From CALGYY01 sp963678485 (GTDB taxonomy: Bacteria > Bacteroidota > Bacteroidia > Bacteroidales > CAIWKO01), in the NCBI GenBank assembly GCA_963678485.1, contig OY782882.1, forward strand, positions 3,596,001 through 3,660,000: a stretch of DNA of 64,000 bases, written 5' to 3'. Below, piece by piece: positions 36,144 through 45,249 of the stretch. Every line of letters starts with the position of its first letter. Position 1 is the first letter of the stretch. Under the pieces are notes generated by a model. That model was not told the origin of the DNA, did no database searches, and saw only the letters and a list, made by a program, of their open reading frames with translations. Made by a program: the position numbers and the translations under genes.

Positions 36144-37127
36144 ATGTCAGCATTATATCCATTAAAATTCACTCCGGTTTTCAAAGAAAAAATTTGGGGT
36201 GGACAACAGATACGAAAGGTCTTACAAAAGGATTTTTCTCCATTGCCAAATTGCGGCGAAATGTGGGTGGTGAGCGGCATTCCAGGCGATGAGTCGGTGG
36301 TGCAAAACGGAGAACTCGAAGGTAATACACTTAATGAACTCTGCGAGATCTTTATGGATGAACTCTTGGGAGAGAAGATCTATGATAAGTTTGGTGAGAT
36401 GTTTCCCTTACTGGTCAAGATCATCGATACTACCGACTGGCTTTCGGTACAGGTGCATCCTGACGATGAGCTAGCCGCTACTAATCATGGTGAGGCTTAC
36501 GGTAAAACTGAAATGTGGTATATTCTTAAGGCTTCGCACGATGCTACGCTCATCAGCGGATTTAAGGAATCCTTAAACAAAGCGACATTTATTAAAAGCC
36601 TTGCAAATAAAACGCTCACCGAATCATTGAACATTGTCCCCGTTGAGGCTGGTGATGTTTACTTTATTCCCGCAGGTCGTGTTCATGCCATTGGAGGACA
36701 TATATTACTTGCAGAAATTCAGCAGAGCAGCGATATCACCTATCGCATCTATGATTGGGATCGCTTTGATGTGAATGGCCTGCCACGTGAATTACATACT
36801 GATCTTGCGACAGAGGCAATTAATTTCGAGGTCGTTAAAGACGCAAAATCGCCCTATCTTAAAAGAAAGGATGCAGCCGTTCCACTGATTGAATGTCCCC
36901 AGTTTACTACACGTTTGCTGGAATTGCAAAAGCCCTACCTGCCCGATTATCATGATCTCGATTCCTTTGTGATACTGTTATGTACCGAAGGTTCATTGGT
37001 GGTATCACATGAAACAGGTGAAGAAAATATTACCGCAGGCGAAGCCGTTTTAATTCCCGCCTGTGTGCGTCATATTGAATTGAAACCCGCCCCGCAAGCG
37101 AATATTCTTGAAATTTTTATCGCCTGA
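36144..37127 (+). CDS. manA: Mannose-6-phosphate isomerase, class I
   Basis: 327 residues. It interconverts fructose 6-phosphate and mannose 6-phosphate, feeding GDP-mannose synthesis. The cupin metal site is visible as VQVHPDD and KTEMWYI (Gln, His, Glu ligands), with VPAGRVHAIGG in the second half. The short C-terminal domain is typical of the bacterial type. It lies in a tight run with rfbD and the glycosyltransferase gene (2 bases after manA), supporting a role in cell-surface polysaccharide or glycoprotein supply. Confidence 0.93.
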   Translation: MSALYPLKFTPVFKEKIWGGQQIRKVLQKDFSPLPNCGEMWVVSGIPGDESVVQNGELEGNTLNELCEIFMDELLGEKIYDKFGEMFPLLVKIIDTTDWLSVQVHPDDELAATNHGEAYGKTEMWYILKASHDATLISGFKESLNKATFIKSLANKTLTESLNIVPVEAGDVYFIPAGRVHAIGGHILLAEIQQSSDITYRIYDWDRFDVNGLPRELHTDLATEAINFEVVKDAKSPYLKRKDAAVPLIECPQFTTRLLELQKPYLPDYHDLDSFVILLCTEGSLVVSHETGEENITAGEAVLIPACVRHIELKPAPQANILEIFIA

Positions 37128-37129
37128 TT

Positions 37130-38150
37130 TTGAAAAGCACATCAACCAAAATTCGTGAGACTTTCGTCCGCTTGATTTCGGATGCGCGCATCTGGTTGTT
37201 GTTCTTTTTACTGATCCGCTTATTCGGCTTACAGTGTCCCCCGGTGGAAGGTATTCACAACTGGCGCCAGTCGACCGTTTGCATGGTTGCCAGAAATTAT
37301 CAGGAGGTTGATGCAAATATCCTTTATCCCAGAGTTGATATGGCAGGAGAAAAGTCGGGTATCACCGGTATGGAGTTTCCCATATTAAACTACCTCATGT
37401 TTCTATGCGACGAAGCTTTTGGTTTTACGCATTGGTACGGCCGACTGATAAATTTGATTTTTTCCACTTTGGGCGTCTGGTTTTTTTTCCTGATTGTGCG
37501 ACGGTTCTTTGATGCGAAGATTGCGCTATACGCAATGTTATTGCTAAGCTGTTCACTATGGTTTCTGTTTAGCAGGAAAAGTATGCCCGATACATTTGCC
37601 GTTTCGCTACTCCTTGGAGCCCTTTGGATGGCTGTAATGTTTCTCTCCGAACGCAATAGATTTGTTCTGAAGGATGCTGCCTGGCTTGCATTATTTGTGC
37701 TGTTGTTGCTTGCGGGACTTCTTTCTAAAATTCCCGCTGGTGCTGTGATTGCGCCCATAGTGTTGTTGTTGTTTATTCGGAATGTTCCTTTATGGAGAAA
37801 GCTGTTGATGGTTGCTTTGTTTATGGTATGCCTTATCCCTGTCTATTGGTGGTATTATATCTGGAGTCCGCGATTGACGGCCGATTTCGGTTTTACTCAT
37901 TTTTTTATGGGAAATGATATGGCTTTTGGATTAAAGTCAATTGTGCAAAATCCAGCAGGACTAGCCCGTCAATTCTACTTTATTTCGATGAGAGTCACCG
38001 GCTTTGTTGCATTTTTAGTCGGACTGTTTTTTATGATAAAATCCGGAAACAGAAGATTGATCTGGGTTGTAGTGCTTTCTTTCCTCGCTTTTTCCGTGGT
38101 GATTATCATGGGTGGAAACACATTTATACGTCATAGTTATTATATGATAC
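37130..38150 (+). pseudogene. Membrane glycosyltransferase (GT39/ArnT-like), 5' part, split by IS
   Basis: From a TTG start two bases after manA, this part encodes 340 residues with about eight membrane helices and the lumenal motif EGIHNWRQS (about 40-48), typical of PMT/ArnT-like lipid-linked sugar transferases. At codon 341 the frame enters the IS, reads 12 foreign codons and stops at 38188. Joining 38150 to 39464 (dropping the IS and one 9-base duplication) restores one frame of 480 residues, with HSYYMIPFLPCMALVAAYG across the junction. The insertion is therefore recent and the enzyme is presumably inactive. It would have used sugars made by the upstream genes (inference). Confidence 0.9.
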
Positions 38151-39454
38151 CAGTAGTGTCCGGTTATAGGTTAAACAGTTTCAGTTGATTATCTTTTTCT
38201 GGTTCAAAATTGTACTTGCTTTTATCGCTAAATAGTTCATTTATAGTTATTTTCTCAAATACACAAAATTCAACAACTTGTGACAATGTGTAGAGTGTTT
38301 GATCGATCATCAGTTTTTTCTTGGCAATTGCTAATAGCAGATATGCGCAAGTTGCAATCCAAATCTGCGTATTCACTGCATTCTCTGACGTACCAAAGAA
38401 AGCTTTGATTCTTAAATGTTGCTTTATCCATCTAAAAAATGATTCAATTTTCCATCGTTCTTTGTATAGTTGAGTAACAGTCAATGCAGGTATTTCGAAG
38501 TTGTTTGTAATAAAGACGAATGATTTGTTTAAATCGAGATCGTTATATCGAACGCGCCGCAAAGTATCAGGATAATATTTTGAAGGTTTTTGTCCAGTTA
38601 ATCGGATTTGCTGATCGCAAACCAAGCCGATCGTTTTGTCAACTGGCGATGCTGCAAGTCTCTGAAACTGCATGTTTCGTTTGGCTCTGGTAACATAATA
38701 AGCCGCACCTTTGTTGAGTTGATAAAGCCTAAAGAAATCAACATAGCCTTTATCCATTACGTAAAAAGCGCCGGCTTCAGGAACTATTGCATCAAGAATA
38801 TTGACATCGTGACAAAGGCCATCAGTGACGTCGATAAATGTCGGTATAGATCCTCGCAAATCGAGCAAAACATGGGCCTTCACCGCGCCTTTATTTTTAC
38901 GGAATTTGGCCCAGGGAAACAGATTTAGGCAAAGATCAATCGTTGTGCTATCAAGTGCATAGACAACATTATCTAAATCAACTTTAAAATCATTGTCTGC
39001 GTGATAGAGTTCTCGAGCAGTTTTGATGAGTACTTGAGCATACTCCTCAAATATCCGGTAATCGCGAGTTTCGTTTGCATCAGCAAGTGTCGATCGTTTT
39101 ATTAACTGTCGAAATCCTGCGTGGTAAAGCTTTTCTGGAATTGCATTCATGCATGATTCAATGTCTCGCAAACTTTCACGACGAGTTAACTGCGCAAAGC
39201 ACATGACAAGAAATTGCTGACGTGTTGTGAAGTTCTTCACTCTATAATCGCCGTTATACTTAGCAACCAGCTTGTCAAATTCATACCATCTCATATGCGA
39301 CATTATCTGTGCAAAGACTGTTTTCCCAACGTTCATCCTGAATATTTTTCACGAAGATCGATGAAAATTCAAATCAAAAAATCAAAGAACGTTCATATTG
39401 TGTTATATTATAACGCATTACAAAGATTACAAAAAAGTTAACCGGACACTACTG
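38151..39454 (-). mobile_element. IS4-family insertion sequence, 1,304 bp
   Basis: The element has 16-base inverted ends starting CAGTAGTGTCCGGTTA (left at 38151, right ending at 39454) and a 9-base target duplication ATATGATAC at 38142-38150 and 39455-39463. It contains one transposase gene on the minus strand. Its ends and duplication are perfect and the interrupted frame is otherwise intact, so the copy is young and probably still mobile. The family name rests on the transposase; group-level naming is not possible from sequence alone. Confidence 0.95.
38164..39336 (-). CDS. IS4-family transposase (DUF4372 plus DDE domain)
   Basis: 390 residues. The N-terminal part (about 1-80, MSHMRWYEFDKLVAKYNGDYRV, QLTRRESLRDIE) matches DUF4372 of IS4-family transposases. 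The catalytic DDE triad is D129 (ALDSTT), D195 (VMDKGY) and E298, within the IS4 signature Y-(2)-R-(3)-E-(6)-K at Y291, R294, E298 and K305. All key residues are kept, so it should be active. The gene runs opposite to the glycosyltransferase it disrupts. Confidence 0.96.
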   Translation of the reverse strand: MNVGKTVFAQIMSHMRWYEFDKLVAKYNGDYRVKNFTTRQQFLVMCFAQLTRRESLRDIESCMNAIPEKLYHAGFRQLIKRSTLADANETRDYRIFEEYAQVLIKTARELYHADNDFKVDLDNVVYALDSTTIDLCLNLFPWAKFRKNKGAVKAHVLLDLRGSIPTFIDVTDGLCHDVNILDAIVPEAGAFYVMDKGYVDFFRLYQLNKGAAYYVTRAKRNMQFQRLAASPVDKTIGLVCDQQIRLTGQKPSKYYPDTLRRVRYNDLDLNKSFVFITNNFEIPALTVTQLYKERWKIESFFRWIKQHLRIKAFFGTSENAVNTQIWIATCAYLLLAIAKKKLMIDQTLYTLSQVVEFCVFEKITINELFSDKSKYNFEPEKDNQLKLFNL

Positions 39455-39463
39455 ATATGATAC

Positions 39464-39885
39464 CATTTCTGCCTTGTATGGCACTGGTTGCTGCATATGG
39501 CATCAGCAAGCTTCCGTGGAAGACCGTCGCTGTACTGATTCTACTCATAATTTGCACCGAGAATATTGCAGCGAATCTCAATGATTTTCGGCTTAAGCCC
39601 AAAGAGGCCGCAGTTGCACGCCTTGAGTATAGTATGGATAAATACTCTTGTCTGCACGATCGTATCATCATCAATAGCGGATATACACCAACACCCATGT
39701 ATTTGGCACATCGCAAGGGATGGCTTGCAAAAAATGATGAGTTACTCATCCCTTCATATCTGGCTGATAAAAAGCAGAAAGGTGCACAGTTAGTCGTGGT
39801 GTTGAAAAAAGTGTTTGGTAAGGATGTTCAGCTTCCCTTGCCAATCCTTGAAGATACGGAGGACTGGACTATCTATCGCTTGTGA
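39464..39885 (+). pseudogene. Membrane glycosyltransferase (GT39/ArnT-like), 3' part
   Basis: This is the remaining 140 codons of the split gene: one membrane segment (about 39465-39560), then a soluble tail rich in charged residues. The right-hand target duplication happens to contain an ATG (39457), so a 142-residue ORF can be read from 39457, but it lacks the catalytic N-terminal part. It would be in frame with the 5' part if the IS were removed. Confidence 0.88.
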
Positions 39886-40004
39886 GGTTTTGCATCGACA
39901 GGAATAAATCATAAGATTCCAGTTATTATACTATTTCAACAGGATTAATATTTCCTCTAGCGTATTACATTTCTTTTTTTTTGTAGTTTTATAAAAAAAA
40001 TACC

Positions 40005-40973
40005 ATGAATCCAATCTTTCGGCGCATTGTCAGCGAAACGGTACGACGTCAGCTAAAGCAGAAGGAAAGAACCACCGGTCGCGTCAAAGCTGAGTATATC
40101 AATGCTCGTGTTGAGGTACAGTACTTTTTTAAAAGTACGGCGTTCATGTTATTAGGTGTACTCTCTGCTGCCTTTGGATTAAAGGGTTTTTTACTTCCAA
40201 ATAATTTTATCGATGGCGGAGTGACAGGTATTTCGCTTATCACTTCTGCGGTCACAGGTTGGTATTTCTCGTTGCTACTGATCGTCATTAATCTTCCCTT
40301 TATGGTGATGGCTTGGACAACGATTAGCCGTCGCTTTGCAATGCGCAGTATGACAGCCATTATTCTTCTTGCCTTGACTGTGTATTTTATTCCCTTCGAA
40401 TCGGTGACAAGTGATAAATTATTGATTGCCGTTTTTGGCGGATTCTTTCTGGGACTGGGCATTGGTCTGGCCATTCGCGGCGGTTCCGTATTAGATGGCA
40501 CCGAAATACTGGCTGTATTTGTGAGTAAAAAAACAGCACTTACCATTGGTGATGTGATTCTCGTTTTTAATGTGATCATCTTTGGAGTGGGCGCATTGGT
40601 GTTCTCAGTTGAGGTAGCACTGTACGCAATCCTTACGTATCTGGCTGCTTCCAAAACAGTGGATTTTGTGGTAGATGGTATTGAGGAATATATTGGAGTT
40701 ACCATCATTTCCGATAAAAGTGAGGATATTCGTGTGGCCATTGTTAGTAAACTCGGACGGGGATGTACGTTATACACAGGAAAGAAAGGCTTTGCAAAAA
40801 GCGGGGAAGCATTGAAACCAGTGGATATCGTTTATACCTTAGTAACGCGACTAGAGATATCGCGTCTTCAGGCTGAAGTTGAAAAGATAGATGCGAACGC
40901 CTTTGTGGTAATGCACAGTGTGAAAGATGCCAAAGGTGGTATGATTAAAAAGAAGCCCTTACATAATAAATAA
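40005..40973 (+). CDS. YitT-family membrane protein (DUF161 plus DUF2179)
   Basis: 322 residues. After a basic N-terminal extension of about 40 residues come five or six predicted helices (about 45-215; GFLLPNNFIDGGVTGISLI, GLAIRGGSVLDGTEILAVF), then a soluble DUF2179 domain (about 235-322; GRGCTLYTGKKGF). The family is common in bacteria and its transport function is unknown. The N-terminal extension is longer than in most members. It is 12 bases from the AlkD-like gene, but the two functions are not obviously linked. Confidence 0.9.
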   Translation: MNPIFRRIVSETVRRQLKQKERTTGRVKAEYINARVEVQYFFKSTAFMLLGVLSAAFGLKGFLLPNNFIDGGVTGISLITSAVTGWYFSLLLIVINLPFMVMAWTTISRRFAMRSMTAIILLALTVYFIPFESVTSDKLLIAVFGGFFLGLGIGLAIRGGSVLDGTEILAVFVSKKTALTIGDVILVFNVIIFGVGALVFSVEVALYAILTYLAASKTVDFVVDGIEEYIGVTIISDKSEDIRVAIVSKLGRGCTLYTGKKGFAKSGEALKPVDIVYTLVTRLEISRLQAEVEKIDANAFVVMHSVKDAKGGMIKKKPLHNK

Positions 40974-40985
40974 TAGTTCATCATT

Positions 40986-41699
40986 ATGGAAGCACAAAAG
41001 TTATATGATGATTTTGTGGCATATTGCACCAAGCACTCAGATGCCGCAATTGTGGCCAAATATGCAAGATATTTCAAAGAGAGTTACGATGCTTATGGTA
41101 TAACTCAGCCGTTGATGGATGAAAAAGCCAAAGAATATCTGGGAAACAAAGAAGTTGATATTGCATTGGTGCTGAAAGCAGCCCCTATTTTTTTTAATAA
41201 CAGAAAATACGAAACGACCTCAATGATATTGATGTTGCTGAATCGTATGCATAAAAAGTATGATATTAAATTGTTCGAAGCGATATCATCGTGGTTTGCA
41301 ATGAGCATTCACAATTGGGCACATGCCGATATGCTGGGAATGTTCATTCTACCATCATTGGTGAAACAGGGAATAATAACAATGAAGGACTTCAAGCCCT
41401 GGCTGAGTTCAGAATTTAAGTTTCAACGTCGCTGTGTTCCCGTTACTCTTATTAAATCTGCTAAAGCCGGAGATCCTTTAAAACCGATGTTCGATTTTAT
41501 CAAACCACTCATGATGGACGAAGAGCGCGAGGTACGCCAGGGTGTGGGCTGGTTCCTGAAGGAATGTTGGAAAATAAAAGCTGTAGAAACTGAAGCATTT
41601 TTATTGCCCTATAAAGATAGCGCACCCAGACTAATCTTTCAAATCGCCTGTGAAAAAATGACTGCAGAAAATAAACAGCGTTTTAAGAAGGCAAAGTAA
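40986..41699 (+). CDS. AlkD-like DNA alkylation repair protein
   Basis: 237 residues, entirely helical, of the HEAT-like AlkD/AlkC superfamily that removes alkylated bases. Recognisable segments are KYARYFKESYDAYGITQPLM, SSWFAMSIHNWAHADMLGMF, ALIKSAK-like and EREVRQGVGWFLKECW, the latter matching the family's WFLRE region with the conserved Trp. It should be a cytosolic DNA glycosylase or a non-catalytic DNA-binding relative; the sequence alone does not decide. Confidence 0.85.
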   Translation: MEAQKLYDDFVAYCTKHSDAAIVAKYARYFKESYDAYGITQPLMDEKAKEYLGNKEVDIALVLKAAPIFFNNRKYETTSMILMLLNRMHKKYDIKLFEAISSWFAMSIHNWAHADMLGMFILPSLVKQGIITMKDFKPWLSSEFKFQRRCVPVTLIKSAKAGDPLKPMFDFIKPLMMDEEREVRQGVGWFLKECWKIKAVETEAFLLPYKDSAPRLIFQIACEKMTAENKQRFKKAK

Positions 41700-41734
41700 A
41701 GTTTGTAATTTTTTCGTACAACTTTTTCACCAGA

Positions 41735-42964
41735 CTACACCGACACACCGGCTACATAAGCCGTAGAAAAGGCGATTTGCAGATTATATCCGCCGGTATC
41801 AGCATCCAGATCGATAACTTCACCACTGAAATATAGTCCTTCGATAAGTTTCGATTGCATGCTCGTTGGATTAATTTCTTTGGTAAGCACGCCGCCTGCG
41901 GTAATGATTGCTTCAGCAAAGCCGCGAGCGCGCAATATTTTGAAACGAAAATCCTTAAGAAGCACTCGTAGTTTTTTACGTTCCACCGCACTTAATTGAT
42001 TCGCTGGTTTGTCGGGCGAAATATTGCAAAGTTCACAAAAGACTGGAACCATGCCCGAAGGGATTAATAAACGAAGATAGGAGTGAAAGCTCCGCTTACC
42101 ATGCTCGTCAATATCCCTAAGCAAGCGGGCATCCAGCTTATCATGCTCGAGTGCAGGCTTTAAATCAATACTGAATTCGATGGAATGATGCTCTGAGATT
42201 TCTTGACTGAATCTGCGACTCAAGGTCAGAATAATGGGGCCGCTTAGTCCAAAATGGGTGAACAGCATTTCTCCAAATGCTTCTCCCTGTTTTTTTCCAT
42301 CAATCCAAACGTTAACTTGCACATTCTTCAATGCCAGACCTTGCATGCGCTGTGCTATATCTCCATCAGTTTCAACGGGCACTAAAGCCGGACGTATATT
42401 GCTTACCGTATGCCCCAATTTCTTTGCAATGCGATAGCCATCACCGCTGGATCCAGTGGCAGGGTAGGATGAACCTCCAGCACATAAAATCACTTTTTCG
42501 CATAGCAGGCGACTGCCGTTTTCCAACAGCACACCAGTGACTTTACCACTCTCCGTAAGGATTTCTTTTACTGTCTGATTGCAGCGTATCTCCGCTCCAG
42601 CTTCCTGTGTCATATGTACCAAGGCATCCACGACATCCTGCGCTTTTTCACTTTTTGGGAAAACCCGTCCGCCCTGTTCATCCACCACTTCAACTCCTGC
42701 ATTGCGTAACATCTCTACAAGCTGAGGTGCGAAAAAGGTAGAGAACGAATATTTTAAGAACTTGGAATCTGGTCCGGTGCGCTTCAGGAACTCCGACTGT
42801 GGTGCGATGTTCGTCAGATTGCAGCGTCCTTTACCCGTAATCCGGAGCTTGCGTGCTGGCATCCCCATCTTTTCCAGTACAATGACCTTTTTTCCACGCT
42901 TTGCTGCTGTAATTGCGGCCATCAGACCTGAAGCCCCTGCTCCGATAATAATCACTTCGTTCAT
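41735..42964 (-). CDS. HI0933/YhiN-type FAD-dependent flavoprotein
   Basis: 409 residues from the ATG at 42964, which puts the FAD-binding IIGAGASGLMAA right at the N terminus. A longer frame starts at 43030 and adds 22 residues without a counterpart in the family. Other family motifs are GKGRCNLTN, GGSSYPATGSSGDGYRIAKKLGH, and a C-terminal GGVLTKEINPTSMQSK and DTGGYNLQIAFSTAYVAG. The enzyme is a presumed NAD(P)/FAD oxidoreductase of unknown substrate. A TACTTTTG box on the minus strand (43043-43050) could be its promoter, in a gap shared with the pdh operon. Confidence 0.93.
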   Translation of the reverse strand: MNEVIIIGAGASGLMAAITAAKRGKKVIVLEKMGMPARKLRITGKGRCNLTNIAPQSEFLKRTGPDSKFLKYSFSTFFAPQLVEMLRNAGVEVVDEQGGRVFPKSEKAQDVVDALVHMTQEAGAEIRCNQTVKEILTESGKVTGVLLENGSRLLCEKVILCAGGSSYPATGSSGDGYRIAKKLGHTVSNIRPALVPVETDGDIAQRMQGLALKNVQVNVWIDGKKQGEAFGEMLFTHFGLSGPIILTLSRRFSQEISEHHSIEFSIDLKPALEHDKLDARLLRDIDEHGKRSFHSYLRLLIPSGMVPVFCELCNISPDKPANQLSAVERKKLRVLLKDFRFKILRARGFAEAIITAGGVLTKEINPTSMQSKLIEGLYFSGEVIDLDADTGGYNLQIAFSTAYVAGVSV

Positions 42965-43175
42965 GTCGCCGGTAAATTTAAGTTGAGTCGCTGACGAGAG
43001 GCTGCTCGTCGTGATTGCCCCGTATGACAAAGGAAATCAATACAAAAGTACCCATTTTTCTGGTTTTATGCGTATCTTTACATGAAACCCTAACAATATT
43101 CAGGAACGATTTTTGTTATTAGATTAGAAACATTCTAAATAGTAACAACACTCAAATCGCAAAATCAATTTATAT

Positions 43176-44264
43176 ATGTTTAAGGAATACAACCCGTTAG
43201 ATAATGCTCTATTTCAAATCATGGACAATGATGGGCGCATTATCAATCCAAAATGGGTCCCCGAAATGACAGATGATATGCTCAAAAAAGCATATAAGGA
43301 CATGTTGTTTGCGCGGACCGCTGACACAATGGCAGTGTCGTATCAGCGACAAGGTCGAATGTACACTTACCCGCCAAATTTCGGTCAGGAGGCTATTGCA
43401 GAAGCTATGGCTGTAGTGATGCAAGAGGAAGATTGGCTGGTGCCTGCATTCAGGGAAATGGGTGCCTGGTTGGCAAAGGGTGCTACATTGAAGGAAATTT
43501 TCATGTACTATATGGGATATGAGGAAGGCAACACTTTTCGCAATGCCCCTAAATTATTGCCAGTCTCCGTTCCCATTGCCTCACAACTGCTACATGCTGC
43601 CGGCATTGCTTATGCTGCTAAATTCAAAGGATTAAAGGAAGTTGTTTATACAGTAGTGGGAGATGGTGGAACCTCTGAGGGTGATTTTCATGAAGCCCTT
43701 AATTTTGCTGCTGTCTGGAAAGTTCCTGTTGTCTTTATAATCCAGAATAATCAGTTCGCAATCTCTGTCCCACTGCGAAAGCAAACCGCTTCGGTGAATC
43801 TGGCTGTAAAAGCTGTTGCTTACGGAATGCCCGGAATCAAGGTAGATGGCAACGATTTATTGGCTATGGTAAGAGCGCTGCAAGAGGCCTCAAATTTTGC
43901 ACGCGAAGGCAATGGACCTGTTCTGGTCGAAGCATTAACTTACCGACGAGGAGCGCACACTACTTCTGATGATCCTACACGTTACCGCACTTCGGAAGAA
44001 GAAGCGTTTTGGGCACTCAGTGATCCTTTGTCGCGGATGAAATCACTGCTGAACTCGAAGCAACTCATTTCAGATGATGAGGAAGTAAAATGGCAAGCCG
44101 ATTTTAAGGCAGAAATCGACCGGCAGTTTTCAGAGGCCGAGCAATACGGGCCATACAAACTTGAAGATGTGTTCAAATACACTTACGTGGATATGCCGGA
44201 TGACCTGAAAAGGCAGCAAATGGAATACGAGAAATTTTTAACGTGGAAGGAGGCATCCAAATGA
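43176..44264 (+). CDS. pdhA: Pyruvate dehydrogenase E1 component, alpha subunit
   Basis: 362 residues. It decarboxylates pyruvate with thiamine diphosphate and passes the acetyl group to the E2 lipoyl arm. The TPP motif GDGGTSEGDFHEAL...NNQFAIS is at about 160-197; phosphorylation-loop-like RRGAHTTSDDP follows. It resembles PdhA of Bacillus type rather than the E. coli homodimeric E1. It opens a five-gene run (E1 alpha, E1 beta, E2, E3, lipoate ligase). TATCTTTA at 43073-43080 may be the -7 box. Branched-chain substrates are a less likely alternative. Confidence 0.93.
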   Translation: MFKEYNPLDNALFQIMDNDGRIINPKWVPEMTDDMLKKAYKDMLFARTADTMAVSYQRQGRMYTYPPNFGQEAIAEAMAVVMQEEDWLVPAFREMGAWLAKGATLKEIFMYYMGYEEGNTFRNAPKLLPVSVPIASQLLHAAGIAYAAKFKGLKEVVYTVVGDGGTSEGDFHEALNFAAVWKVPVVFIIQNNQFAISVPLRKQTASVNLAVKAVAYGMPGIKVDGNDLLAMVRALQEASNFAREGNGPVLVEALTYRRGAHTTSDDPTRYRTSEEEAFWALSDPLSRMKSLLNSKQLISDDEEVKWQADFKAEIDRQFSEAEQYGPYKLEDVFKYTYVDMPDDLKRQQMEYEKFLTWKEASK

Positions 44265-45238
44265 AAGTCATGAATATGGTGCAGGCTATTAACGACGCGC
44301 TGCGAATTAAGCTGAAGGAAGATAATAATATTGTTGTTTTTGGTGAAGATGCCGGTGTTGAAGGTGGTGTATTCCGCGTTACTGAAGGCTTGCAGCAAGC
44401 ATTCGGCGAAGCCAGAGTGTTCGATTCTCCCCTGGCCGAGTCGGCAATCGTTGGAACAGCAGTAGGAATGGCCATTGCAGGATTACGTCCAGTAGTAGAA
44501 TTACAATTCTGTGGATTTGTATATCCTGCGTTTAATCAGATCATCAGTCATGCGGCACGCATTCACAGCCGCACACGTGGAAAATACAGTACTCCTATGG
44601 TGATACGCTTTCCCTACGGTGGAGGTATCAATGCACTCGAACACCATAGCGAAAGTATGGAAGCTATCTATGGGCATATTCCCGGACTTAAGGTGGTAAT
44701 CCCGTCAACGCCATACGATGCCAAGGGTTTGCTAATCTCCGCCATTGAAAGTAATGATACGGTGCTCTTCATGGAACCTAAGCGTATCTACCGCGCGATT
44801 AAGCAGGAAGTCAGTGAGGAAAAATATTCTATCCCTATCGGTAAAGCAAAAGTTGTGAGCGAAGGTTCGGATGTTACAGTAGTCGCCTATGGAGCCATGG
44901 TTCGTGAAGTTCAAAAGGCCATGGTTCTTGCAAAAAATGCAGGTATTAGCATAGAACTTATTGATTTACGTACTATCTATCCAATCGACAAAGAGACCAT
45001 CGCACAATCAATACGTAAAACCGGAAGAATCGTTGTAGTGGCTGAAGAACCTGTAACCTATGGTGCGTCTGCCGAGATTATCGCCATCGCCAACGAAGAG
45101 GCATTTCTTTCACTGGAAGCACCACCTAAGAGAATCGGTGGCTTCGATACCATCATCCCATTACCCAAAGGTGAGCATTTTTATATGCAATCACCCGAAA
45201 AAATCTTTTACGAAATTCAAAAAACCGTCAACTTCTAA
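44261..45238 (+). CDS. pdhB: Pyruvate dehydrogenase E1 component, beta subunit
   Basis: 325 residues from the ATG at 44261, which overlaps the pdhA stop (ATGA) and has AAGGAGG at 44247-44253, seven bases upstream; an earlier GTG at 44243 is rejected. This subunit completes the heterotetrameric E1 and contributes to the TPP site (VFGEDAGVEGGVFRVTEGL, HHSESMEAIYGHIPGLKVVIP). It must assemble with the alpha subunit encoded in the overlapping gene. Confidence 0.95.
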   Translation: MKVMNMVQAINDALRIKLKEDNNIVVFGEDAGVEGGVFRVTEGLQQAFGEARVFDSPLAESAIVGTAVGMAIAGLRPVVELQFCGFVYPAFNQIISHAARIHSRTRGKYSTPMVIRFPYGGGINALEHHSESMEAIYGHIPGLKVVIPSTPYDAKGLLISAIESNDTVLFMEPKRIYRAIKQEVSEEKYSIPIGKAKVVSEGSDVTVVAYGAMVREVQKAMVLAKNAGISIELIDLRTIYPIDKETIAQSIRKTGRIVVVAEEPVTYGASAEIIAIANEEAFLSLEAPPKRIGGFDTIIPLPKGEHFYMQSPEKIFYEIQKTVNF

Positions 45239-45249
45239 TCTTAGGTGTC

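Noticed and set aside
42965..43030. Longer start for the HI0933-type flavoprotein
   Set aside because: Adds 22 residues before the FAD motif. A TACTTTTG box just upstream of 43030 leaves some doubt, so it is recorded here.
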